Assembly (NCBI GenBank): GCA_002796025.1
Contig: PCVQ01000065.1
Coordinates: forward strand, 1 to 21,500
DNA: 21,500 nt
Direction: 5' to 3'
Source of the DNA: Candidatus Peregrinibacteria bacterium CG11_big_fil_rev_8_21_14_0_20_46_8
Lineage (GTDB): Bacteria > Patescibacteriota > Gracilibacteria > UBA1369 > UM-FILTER-53-11
The position numbers were made by a program, and so were the translations under genes. How positions within the stretch are numbered: position 1 is the first letter of the stretch; the number at the start of each line of letters is the position of its first letter. The notes beneath the pieces were generated by a model. That model was not told the DNA's origin. It searched no databases and saw only the letters and a program-made list of their open reading frames with translations. Of the stretch, positions 1 to 6,642 are shown in pieces.

Positions 1-1
1 C

Positions 2-877
2 CATAGCATCATAAAAATAAGCGGGGCCATCATTGCATTTCTCTTCTTGGCTCAATTTCAAGATCTCGTAAATATTTTGGCGCCGAATGCCAGTACCGGA
101 CGGCTTATTGCTAATGCACACACGCTCTATAACATTGCCATTTCTGTTATCGCACTACCGCTCATTCCCTATATTGCAGCGAGTACTAAGTACTTTGTTT
201 TCGGCAGGCCGGAAAAACGCGAAGAGCTTGCCTACTTAGACGAAACCTCACTTGCCGATCCAGGCACTGCACTCGACCAAGCGGATCGCGCACTCAGTGA
301 TATGCACAGTCAAATTTGCGGATATCTTAAAAAGATTGAAACGAATTTTCTCACGAAGCAAAAGCTCGATCCATCACTCTTATTCGAACTTGGTGCACAA
401 GTGCAACAGTATGAATATCGTATTACACACTACCTACAAAAACTTGCTGAACAAAATCTAACTAAGGCGCAATCACAACAACTCGCCCGCACCATTCGCA
501 TTTTACACGAACTCACGCGCATGAACGACTACATTATGAAAATGAGTGAAATTGCGAACGAAAAAATCCGTGAAGATATTCATTTTTCACCACTCGACAA
601 GCGGGACTTGCGAAACCTCTTTAAGGCGCTCGATCCGGTTATTCAAAAAGTGCAAATACTTATTCATAAACCCGACAGAAAAACAGCAGAAAACGTTATG
701 ACACGATATGAGGAGATTCGCACGCTGCGTGACGGAATACGCAAAAAAATCCAGTCACGCTTTGCCTCGCACAAGACAACACTCGCCACCATGCATGCCT
801 TTATAGATGTCTTAAATGCACTCGAAGAGATTGCAAAGAAATCCTCCAATATTGCAGAGACGGTGCGGAGTGCGTAG
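2..877 (+). CDS. Na/Pi-cotransporter family protein with C-terminal PhoU-like domain (5' end outside window)
   Basis: The frame is open to the window edge, so only the C-terminal part is visible; a TTG at 47 is an internal codon, not a convincing start. The visible part begins with a hydrophobic segment, then a conserved RLIANAHTLYNI stretch (about nt 104-139) and a further membrane span ending near nt 200. The 'I-ANAHT-FN' pattern before the last span is characteristic of NptA/Na_Pi_cotrans proteins. A helical cytoplasmic region follows, starting with YLDE...DPGTALDQADRAL, as in the PhoU-like domain attached to these carriers. The family imports phosphate with sodium; the role of the PhoU tail is thought to be regulatory. 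The stop TAG overlaps a candidate -10 element of the HIT gene. Family assignment rests on motif recall. Confidence 0.82.
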   Translation, partial: HSIIKISGAIIAFLFLAQFQDLVNILAPNASTGRLIANAHTLYNIAISVIALPLIPYIAASTKYFVFGRPEKREELAYLDETSLADPGTALDQADRALSDMHSQICGYLKKIETNFLTKQKLDPSLLFELGAQVQQYEYRITHYLQKLAEQNLTKAQSQQLARTIRILHELTRMNDYIMKMSEIANEKIREDIHFSPLDKRDLRNLFKALDPVIQKVQILIHKPDRKTAENVMTRYEEIRTLRDGIRKKIQSRFASHKTTLATMHAFIDVLNALEEIAKKSSNIAETVRSA

Positions 878-880
878 AAT
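852..880 (+). promoter_or_regulatory. Candidate promoter of the HIT gene
   Basis: TTGCAG (852-857), 17-base spacer, TAGAAT (875-880), then only 6 bases to the ATG at 887. The -10 contains the stop codon of the upstream gene. Initiation would fall at the start codon, giving a leaderless mRNA. The -35 is weak (3 of 6). Confidence 0.42.
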
Positions 881-886
881 AACTAC

Positions 887-1201
887 ATGGAAGCGTGTCT
901 CTTTTGCAAAATCATTGCCGGTGAAATTCCTTCAAAGCGGGAGTACGAAGATGAGCAGTGCGTTGCTTTTCATGATATTCATCCTAAAGAGCGGGTACAT
1001 CTCTTAGTGGTGCCGCGAAAACATATTCCAACCATTGCAGATATTACAGATACGGACAGTCCGCTCATTGGGCATTTGACCTACGTGGCCAAGGAGCTTG
1101 CGGCGAAGCTAAATTCTCCGGGATACAAGCTGCAGTGGAATGTAGGAAAAGAGGGGGGACAGGAGGTTTTTCACATTCATCTGCATCTCATGGGTAAGTG
1201 A
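887..1201 (+). CDS. HIT-family (HinT-like) nucleotide-binding protein
   Basis: A 104-residue protein with the histidine-triad signature HIHLHL near its C-terminus (His96-x-His98-x-His100). The family N-terminus is also present (CLFCKIIAGEIPS, then the aspartate/histidine stretch FHDIHPKERVHLLVVPRKHI). HIT proteins of this class are small cytosolic purine-nucleotide phosphoramidases/hydrolases acting on AMP-lysine or aminoacyl-AMP-like substrates. The protein is a little shorter than typical HinT (about 110-120 residues) because it ends right after HLMGK. It starts 9 bases after the preceding stop, has no Shine-Dalgarno, and is preceded by a candidate promoter very close to the ATG. It converges with the membrane-protein gene at 1214. 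The exact substrate cannot be read from sequence. Confidence 0.93.
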   Translation: MEACLFCKIIAGEIPSKREYEDEQCVAFHDIHPKERVHLLVVPRKHIPTIADITDTDSPLIGHLTYVAKELAAKLNSPGYKLQWNVGKEGGQEVFHIHLHLMGK

Positions 1202-1213
1202 AAAGTATTGCAA

Positions 1214-1705
1214 TTAATTTCTTGTGCTGTTTTTTATCTCAAAATGCTTTCCGCGTCCATACATGACCATTGCAGCAATTAAAATAGGAAGTGATGCAAC
1301 ATAGAAAAAACTACCATATACAAAGCAAAAACCATCTGCAGGAAATTTGTCAGAACAACCATACCATGTAAAATAATTGCCCACCAAAATCAAAGCGAAT
1401 CCTAAGATAAAAATCATGCTGCCCACAAATATATCCTTATTCAGAAAGGGATATTTCCACGAAACTAATTTCCAAAAAAGTGAAATTAATATATACAAAA
1501 CTCCTATAGCTAATACTAAAATCATCCAGAATTTCACGCTAAGAACTAATAAAATACCCCACAACAAATTAGCAAAATAAAAAAAAGGGTTTAATGCAAA
1601 CATACCAATGAGGGGTTTCGATCCAAAATCAAACGGAAGAAAAGAAATGATAATCATCAAGATTATCATTAAAAAAATCGTGTGGGGGAGTGGTTCATAC
1701 CTCAT
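1214..1705 (-). CDS. Small multi-pass membrane protein, unknown function
   Basis: 163 residues, not recognised. It is very hydrophobic, with probable membrane segments at about residues 9-24, 40-56, 58-80, 91-110 and 128-149. A loop between the last two spans carries two cysteines (Cys117, Cys127) that could pair if the loop is exported. The tail is short and basic. Base composition is clearly more AT-rich than the neighbouring nadC, which may reflect transfer or simply membrane codon bias. It begins 11 bases after the nadC stop on the same strand, so it could be cotranscribed, but a TAAAAT element also lies 8 bases before its ATG. The uninterrupted, strongly hydrophobic frame and neat placement support a real gene; the function is unknown. 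Confidence 0.7.
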   Translation of the reverse strand: MRYEPLPHTIFLMIILMIIISFLPFDFGSKPLIGMFALNPFFYFANLLWGILLVLSVKFWMILVLAIGVLYILISLFWKLVSWKYPFLNKDIFVGSMIFILGFALILVGNYFTWYGCSDKFPADGFCFVYGSFFYVASLPILIAAMVMYGRGKHFEIKNSTRN

Positions 1706-1713
1706 TACTATCT

Positions 1714-1719
1714 ATTTTA
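1714..1719 (-). promoter_or_regulatory. Candidate -10 element before the small membrane protein
   Basis: TAAAAT on the minus strand, 8 bases before the ATG at 1705 and overlapping the nadC stop codon. No good -35 is seen at 16-18 bases. Listed because the spacing repeats at other genes in this window. Confidence 0.28.
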
Positions 1720-2742
1720 GAGTACCTTCAACGACAAATCCAGCGAACGCGCGCTATGCGTCAATGATCCCATAGAAATAATATCTACACCGGTTTTTGC
1801 ATATGAGACGATATTGTCTTCTGTGATGCCGCCGGATGCTTCGAACCCAATGCCGCCCATGAGGTTTCGTTTACGCAGCTGAATAAAAGTCTCTTCTATC
1901 TGCGACACCGACATATTGTCGAACATAATGTAACACGGGAGTGTTATAAGTCGCTTTTCGTAGAGCGAAGAAAAAGTCTCTGCCGCAATTAGCGCCTCGT
2001 GCAGTGAGTGCACCTCAATCTCAAAAAAATATATTCCTCGCGGAATCCGCCGAGTCATGAAGAAATCGCGGATCGCTTTTGCAATGTCACGACCGAGAGG
2101 ATCCAGGTGGGTGTCCTTTATCAACACGCCGTCTGCTAAAGTTAACCTATGCGTTGCAGCGCCCCCAACACCTGCTGCGCGCTTATCCAATAAACCCCAC
2201 AGCGTTTTTCGTGTTGCGGTAACGAGCGGCTTGCGTTTTAAGTCGTCTAATTTTGCAATCGTACGCGCAGTTTTTGTTGCAACGCCGCACATCCTCGCAA
2301 GCAAATTAACAACTGCACGTTCCACATGCAAAATTCCATGTAAGCTCCCTTTTAATTCACAAATAACATCACCACGCTTTATACGTTCGCCATCGCATTT
2401 CATCAGCTCGATCTCAACATCGATATTCGGTTTAAAATAGTTTTTTCCGATAAAGGCAAGTTCCTGGGTACCCGCCACAAGACCATCTTCCTTTACAAGA
2501 ATACGTGCTGTTGCTCTTCGGGCATTCGTAAAGAGCGTACGCGTTGTACGGTCTCCGTCAGCACCCATATCTCGTTGCACCTCCTTCCAGGTATATTGCA
2601 ACATCAACTCCAAATAATCGCTATTTGTAGGAATCAATCTCGAAAGATGCTGATGCGTAACATGAGGATCAACGGATGGCAACGATATCTCGCTTTGTTC
2701 CTGTTTCAGAAGTTTTTTGTGGTCGAGAAGGAGCGTGTTCAT
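1717..2742 (-). CDS. nadC: Nicotinate-nucleotide pyrophosphorylase (carboxylating)
   Basis: Quinolinate phosphoribosyltransferase: quinolinate + PRPP to nicotinate mononucleotide, CO2 and PPi, the third step of de novo NAD synthesis, in the cytosol. Numbering from the ATG at 2742 (341 residues): ATRKT (176-180), THR (197-199), LIKD with Lys209, FFEIEV (240-245), MFDNMS (274-279), ASGGIT (302-307) and the C-terminal GSLTHSARSLDLSL match the family's PRPP- and quinolinate-binding motifs. The start is uncertain. A TTG at 2766 or ATG at 2742 would overlap nadA by 98 or 74 bases and give an N-terminal extension of roughly 45-50 residues. The ATG at 2604 would give 295 residues, the usual family length. 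The stretch around DYLEL just before it looks like the normal first helix, so I favour 2742. It is downstream of nadA in one transcription unit. Confidence 0.95.
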   Translation of the reverse strand: MNTLLLDHKKLLKQEQSEISLPSVDPHVTHQHLSRLIPTNSDYLELMLQYTWKEVQRDMGADGDRTTRTLFTNARRATARILVKEDGLVAGTQELAFIGKNYFKPNIDVEIELMKCDGERIKRGDVICELKGSLHGILHVERAVVNLLARMCGVATKTARTIAKLDDLKRKPLVTATRKTLWGLLDKRAAGVGGAATHRLTLADGVLIKDTHLDPLGRDIAKAIRDFFMTRRIPRGIYFFEIEVHSLHEALIAAETFSSLYEKRLITLPCYIMFDNMSVSQIEETFIQLRKRNLMGGIGFEASGGITEDNIVSYAKTGVDIISMGSLTHSARSLDLSLKVL

Positions 2743-3670
2743 AATCGTGGGCCTGCATGATAGCAAACATTCTATTAAAAGCAGAGGCCGCTTTTTGCAG
2801 AATTTCAGGAGGTACTATAACCTGATCCTGTTCTGTTTCCAGAGAATCCACCACACGTTGCAGGGTATTCTTTTTCATATCAAAACATACACTGCAAACG
2901 CTGTAAAACTTCTTGTTTGGCAAGGTCTGCTTCATACGCTGTACCATGCCGCACTCGGTAGTGGTAATAAACTCGGTTGCCGTACTCTTTTGTGCGACTT
3001 TCATCATTCCACTTGTCGAAACAACGTAATCTGCCGTATCGCGTACTTCGTCGGTACATTCCGGGTGAGCGATAATTTCAGCTTTAGGGTGTTTTTCCTT
3101 AGCCTTGAGCAAAAAGCTTTTTGTAAGCCGCTCGTGAATGGGACAGTATCCTTCCCATGGAATAATTTCTTTTTCCGGCACCTGCTTCTGCACCCAGCTC
3201 GCAAGATTTTTATCCGGCACAAAGAGGATTTGTTTTTGCGGCATGGCGCGAACAATGGCAACCGCATTAGAAGAGGTACAGCACACATCGGACTCGGCTT
3301 TGACCGCAGCCGTTGAATTGACATAACAAACCACCGCAGCCTCGGGATACAACTTCTTGCGCTCACGAAGGGCTTCCGCAGTTATCATATCCGAGAGGGC
3401 ACAGCCCGCTTTATTTGTAGGCACCACAACTTTGCGTGTCGGATTTAAAATCGCCGCACTTTCCGCCATAAAGTACACACCCGAAAAGAGTATCATCCGA
3501 GCCTCAACCTTCTGCGCCTCAATACATAGCTGCAAAGAGTCTCCCACAAAATCCGCAACTTCATACAACTCGGGGCGCTGATAGTTGTGACACAAAATCA
3601 CGGCCTGCTTTTCTTGCTTGAGGACGCGAATGCGCTCGATAAGGGCTTGTTGTTCAGCAGTAAGTTCCAC
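2669..3670 (-). CDS. nadA: Quinolinate synthase A
   Basis: A [4Fe-4S] enzyme condensing iminoaspartate with dihydroxyacetone phosphate to quinolinate, 333 residues. Expected ligands and active-site residues are visible: CHNYQ at 27-31, Cys90 in NKAGC, Cys176 in EGYCPIHE, Glu204 in AHPEC, STSGMMK at 218-224 and Cys262 in CFDMKKNTL. Cys90/Cys176/Cys262 correspond to the three cluster cysteines of the family. The start is GTG at 3670, since a stop lies a few codons upstream in frame. The last ~28 residues extend past the usual end and are encoded in the overlap with nadC, so they may be free to vary. No nadB (aspartate oxidase) is in the window, so the iminoaspartate source is not shown here. 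Confidence 0.96.
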   Translation of the reverse strand: MELTAEQQALIERIRVLKQEKQAVILCHNYQRPELYEVADFVGDSLQLCIEAQKVEARMILFSGVYFMAESAAILNPTRKVVVPTNKAGCALSDMITAEALRERKKLYPEAAVVCYVNSTAAVKAESDVCCTSSNAVAIVRAMPQKQILFVPDKNLASWVQKQVPEKEIIPWEGYCPIHERLTKSFLLKAKEKHPKAEIIAHPECTDEVRDTADYVVSTSGMMKVAQKSTATEFITTTECGMVQRMKQTLPNKKFYSVCSVCFDMKKNTLQRVVDSLETEQDQVIVPPEILQKAASAFNRMFAIMQAHDYEHAPSRPQKTSETGTKRDIVAIR

Positions 3671-3691
3671 GGCAGGCGAACAATATCATGG

Positions 3692-4219
3692 CTACACCCC
3701 GTGCACAATCTTCAGCCATAAATTCTTTACCACCTCATAGGTAGCATGCGCCAAGATCGAAAAATATTCCTGAATTTGCCGAAGTCTGCGAACCACATTT
3801 GTAAGCTCCCAAGCTGTAGTATGTGATCGGCGCTGAAGCTTATGCATGCGCTTAGTAAGTTCCTTTTCTTGTTTAAAAAGAGTCCGCTTAATTTGGCGTA
3901 CCATCTCTTTCTGTGGCGGAAGTGCTTTGAGTAAACGAGCCCGTATCTCTTCGATAGTTTCTTCCTCACCTTGTGTTGCCGCGGTTCCGCCGCCGCTGCT
4001 GCCTTCCTCACCAGCACCTTCCCGAATCCGTTCGCTCGGACGCTCGGCACCAGTCTCGACTGTTTCTGCAGTACCGGCCTCGGCTCCTTCAACACCGGCA
4101 CCAACCACTTCGGAAGCACGCTCCTTAACCTCATCCATTTCTTTTGGCTTCTGCGGACCTTCCTGCTTTTTTTCAGGCGAAATTGGCCCCTTTATATGTT
4201 CCTTTGACCTATTATCCAT
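3692..4219 (-). CDS. Unrecognised protein: acidic low-complexity N-terminus, basic helical C-terminus
   Basis: 175 residues, no family recognised. Residues 1-35 are charged and rich in Lys/Glu/Pro. Residues 36-85 are low-complexity Ala/Gly/Glu/Thr, encoded by a locally GC-rich stretch. Residues 86-175 are predicted helical and basic (PPQKEMVRQIKRTLFKQEKEL, then RMHKLQRRSH and VVRRLRQIQEYF), with a mildly hydrophobic tail. There is no signal peptide or membrane span. The layout, a disordered acidic tail plus a basic helical region, would suit a nucleic-acid or protein-binding adaptor, but that is inference. It has the best promoter in the window (TTGCCA-17-TATAAT) 8 bases from its ATG. It lies 21 bases upstream of nadA on the same strand, so it may lead that operon. 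Confidence 0.8.
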   Translation of the reverse strand: MDNRSKEHIKGPISPEKKQEGPQKPKEMDEVKERASEVVGAGVEGAEAGTAETVETGAERPSERIREGAGEEGSSGGGTAATQGEEETIEEIRARLLKALPPQKEMVRQIKRTLFKQEKELTKRMHKLQRRSHTTAWELTNVVRRLRQIQEYFSILAHATYEVVKNLWLKIVHGV

Positions 4220-4227
4220 CTTGTTGA

Positions 4228-4256
4228 ATTATACGTTATTTCTGATAGCATGGCAA
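4228..4256 (-). promoter_or_regulatory. Near-consensus sigma70-type promoter (leaderless) for the 175-residue protein
   Basis: Minus strand: TTGCCA (4251-4256), exactly 17 bases, TATAAT (4228-4233), then 8 bases to ATG 4219. Predicted initiation is at or next to the start codon. The -35 overlaps the first codons of the divergent ilvE gene, so the two starts may interfere. Confidence 0.75.
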
Positions 4257-5152
4257 TAATGCAGGAAACTAAGTATATCTGGAAAAATGGCAAATTCATA
4301 GCTTGGGCAAAGGCAACAACTCATATTTTGAGCCACGGCCTGCAGTACGGCACCGGCTTTTTTGAAGGGATTCGGAGCTATCCCACGCCTGAGGGAGAGA
4401 CGATTTTTCGATTGCAGCCGCATGTCGAGAGAATATTCCACTCTGCACAAGCACTTGGTATGAAGTTACCATGGAATAAAAAGCAGATTGCGGAAGCCAT
4501 TATTGCCACTGCACGGAAGAATAAGGTCTCAGATTGTTACATTCGCCCCTATGCTTTTTATGGATATCAGAAAGTGGGTCCAAATCCTGCCGATTCGCCG
4601 GTCGACATGATTATTGCCTGCATCCCGCTCAAAGATTATTTGAAACGAGACTTTATTAAGGTGACGCTGGCGCCGCTGGCACGAATTGCACCATCATCCG
4701 CTCCGCACGGCACAAAAATAAGCGGCATGTACTACCACGCCGCCTTGTCGGGACTATACGCCTGGAAGCGCGGCTTTGATGAGGCAATTGTGCTGGATCA
4801 TAAAGGATATGTTGCAGAAGGAGCCGCCGAAAATCTCTACATGGTGAAACATGGAAAAATCTACACACCGCCGGCAGATACAATTCTCCCGGGAATCACG
4901 CGCGATACGCTCATGACACTCTGCAAAGATATGGGAATTCCTATTCAAGAAAAACGGCTCACGCTCAAAATGCTGCAAGACGCCGATGAAGTCTTTTTTA
5001 GCGGCACCGCCGTGGAACTCCACTCAATCGGCCAAATTGAAAAGAAAAAACTTCCGCGCAAAAATCCAATTACTAAAGAACTCTGCGCGCACTACATGGA
5101 TGTAGTGCATGGCAAAGTGGGCAAGTATAAACGATGGTTAACTTGGATTTAA
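4250..5152 (+). CDS. ilvE: Branched-chain amino acid aminotransferase (PLP fold type IV)
   Basis: 300 residues. Transfers an amino group between glutamate and the 2-oxo acids of valine, leucine and isoleucine. Class-IV features in order: IWKNGKFIAW and LSHGLQYGTGFFEGIRSY at the N-terminus, Arg61 in HVERIF (PLP phosphate contact), Lys156 in GTKISGMYYH (Schiff-base lysine), and the EGAAENLY loop with Glu190. The start ATG at 4250 is followed by a second ATG at 4259; either is possible and no ribosome binding site separates them. The gene lies head-to-head with the 3692-4219 gene (30 bases between starts) and ends directly against the stop of the PP2C gene with no base between. Other class-IV enzymes (D-amino acid aminotransferase, ADC lyase) are less likely given the FEGIRSY motif and length. 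Confidence 0.9.
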   Translation: MAIMQETKYIWKNGKFIAWAKATTHILSHGLQYGTGFFEGIRSYPTPEGETIFRLQPHVERIFHSAQALGMKLPWNKKQIAEAIIATARKNKVSDCYIRPYAFYGYQKVGPNPADSPVDMIIACIPLKDYLKRDFIKVTLAPLARIAPSSAPHGTKISGMYYHAALSGLYAWKRGFDEAIVLDHKGYVAEGAAENLYMVKHGKIYTPPADTILPGITRDTLMTLCKDMGIPIQEKRLTLKMLQDADEVFFSGTAVELHSIGQIEKKKLPRKNPITKELCAHYMDVVHGKVGKYKRWLTWI

Positions 5153-6271
5153 TTATCCTTCTGCCCGCTGTACCACAATCAACGTAATATCATCTTCCTG
5201 CGGGGCATCGCCTACAAAGGCGGCAAAGTTTTTTGAGATGTTGGTAAAGACTTCTTCGGGTGTGGCTTTAGCCGCATACTCTTCAACTTGCTGTGTCAGC
5301 CGCTCTAAGCCGAACATTTCGCCATTCATATTTTTGGCCTCGATAATGCCGTCTGAATAGAGCACCACCATATCGTGCGGCGCCAACTCCAATGCCTGCT
5401 CTTTAATGATTTTAGAGACATCCGGCACCATGCCAAGTGCAATACCGCCGCTCTTCAAAACCTCACATTTTTTAGATGCAGCATGGTAGAGCAAAATATG
5501 CTCGTGGCCCGCACCCGTATAGTACATCTTTTTTTCTTTGCTGTTCCAGCGAAGCATGACGCTCGTCATAAAGCGGCGCGGCTCGATGCGCTGCTTTAGC
5601 ACACGGTTTGTATTCACAATAATATCGTACCCGCTCTGATAAATTTCGCTAAAAGTGCGCATCAGCATATTCACCATAACCATAATCAAACCGGCGGGCA
5701 CGCCGTGGCCTGTTACATCACCAACATAGATAAAATTATTTTCTCCTTTAGCGATAATATCGAAACTGTCGCCGCCGACTTCAGAAGCCGGGCGCGTGCG
5801 CCCAAACAAATCCAAACCATCGATATGCGGAATTTCTTTTGGCAAAATACGCTGCTGAATTTCACTGCCAACATTCAGTTCTTTTGACATGCGCTTGCCC
5901 TCAGCCAAATCTAAAGAAATATGCTCGATATTTCGCGTCACTTCATTGAAAAAGTACGCAAGTACGCCGATCTCATCGGTACGCTTGGTAAAAATCTTTT
6001 TGTATGGCCGTCCGGCAAGCATCGCGCGCATCTCTTTAAAAACCTTGTGCAGCGGCCGGTGCACTTCGACAAAGAGATTTACAACGACAACCAAAAAAAG
6101 AATGAGCAAAAGAGCCGGAATAATATACCGCCGCGTCGTATCCTCCAGACCAAAGCGAAGCAGCAATAATTCCTGAAGATTTGGCAGCCATACATAGAGC
6201 ACGGCTCCAATTACCGCGACTGTTATGAACAGTCGCATAGTGAGTTTTCCAAAAATACTTTTTTGCGCCAT
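5153..6271 (-). CDS. Membrane-anchored PP2C (RsbU/SpoIIE-type) serine phosphatase with HAMP-like linker
   Basis: 372 residues. Two membrane spans (about 12-30 and 49-70) are separated by an outer loop of only ~18 residues, too short for a sensor domain. A HAMP-like region (71-120) and a linker helix follow, with ELNVGSEIQQRILP (131-144) typical of RsbU-type enzymes. The catalytic domain carries the metal-binding aspartates: ASEVGGDSFD (162-171), GDVTGHGVPAGL (184-195), YSDGIIEA (305-312) and QEDDITLIV (358-366). Such phosphatases dephosphorylate STAS-domain antagonists in partner-switching pathways. Its likely substrate is encoded directly upstream, 2 bases away. No anti-sigma kinase (RsbW/SpoIIAB type) is in the window. 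With so small an outer loop, input probably comes from the membrane spans or a partner such as the co-encoded transporter (inference). Confidence 0.93.
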   Translation of the reverse strand: MAQKSIFGKLTMRLFITVAVIGAVLYVWLPNLQELLLLRFGLEDTTRRYIIPALLLILFLVVVVNLFVEVHRPLHKVFKEMRAMLAGRPYKKIFTKRTDEIGVLAYFFNEVTRNIEHISLDLAEGKRMSKELNVGSEIQQRILPKEIPHIDGLDLFGRTRPASEVGGDSFDIIAKGENNFIYVGDVTGHGVPAGLIMVMVNMLMRTFSEIYQSGYDIIVNTNRVLKQRIEPRRFMTSVMLRWNSKEKKMYYTGAGHEHILLYHAASKKCEVLKSGGIALGMVPDVSKIIKEQALELAPHDMVVLYSDGIIEAKNMNGEMFGLERLTQQVEEYAAKATPEEVFTNISKNFAAFVGDAPQEDDITLIVVQRAEG

Positions 6272-6273
6272 AG

Positions 6274-6639
6274 TTATTTTCGTTTTTTAATGTGATCGAT
6301 TGCTTGGGCAATAGTGTCGAAAACAGGTACGATTTTGGGCATGCCTACAAGTTCTAAAATGTCTTTTACATTCGCTTGTACCCCTGCAACGATAAGTTGC
6401 TGCTTGCGTTTGGTAAGTTTCATATGGATCTCCATTAAGAAACCGATACCATTACTATTAATAAAAGGACAATCCGAAAAATCAAAAATAAGGAAGGGCA
6501 GCTTGGTTTTCGGCAAATGCTCATCCATTTTGCGTGTTGCAATAGGCAGCGTATGCGCGTCTAAATTGCCGTGCAATTGAATAACCTCGTATTCATGGTC
6601 TCTAATATCTTCAATAAATTTTATAGTAAGTGTTTCCAT
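6274..6639 (-). CDS. STAS-domain anti-sigma-factor antagonist (SpoIIAA/RsbV-like)
   Basis: 121 residues, a single STAS domain. The segment FDFSDCPFINSNGIGFLMEI (52-71) aligns with the phosphorylation loop of SpoIIAA/RsbV, in which Ser62 is the candidate phosphoacceptor. The usual Asp before that serine is Asn61 here. The N-terminal strand VIQLHGNLDAHTLP and the C-terminal ELVGMPKIVPVFDTIAQAI also match the fold. Known relatives bind an anti-sigma kinase when unphosphorylated and are reset by a PP2C phosphatase, which is the next gene downstream. It lies 3 bases after the translocase-like gene and 2 before the phosphatase gene, so the three are almost certainly one transcription unit. The target anti-sigma factor or other STAS partner is not in the window. 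Confidence 0.93.
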   Translation of the reverse strand: METLTIKFIEDIRDHEYEVIQLHGNLDAHTLPIATRKMDEHLPKTKLPFLIFDFSDCPFINSNGIGFLMEIHMKLTKRKQQLIVAGVQANVKDILELVGMPKIVPVFDTIAQAIDHIKKRK

Positions 6640-6642
6640 AGT

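Noticed and set aside
2717..3316. 199-codon frame on the + strand opposite nadA
   Set aside because: It lies wholly antisense to well-conserved nadA codons, with no recognisable motif or promoter; a shadow of a real gene.
3846..4259. 137-codon + strand frame opposite the 175-residue protein
   Set aside because: It is rich in Ser/Pro/Arg as expected from the complement of GC-rich Glu/Ala/Gly codons. The opposite strand has the strong promoter and a plausible protein, so this one is treated as a shadow.
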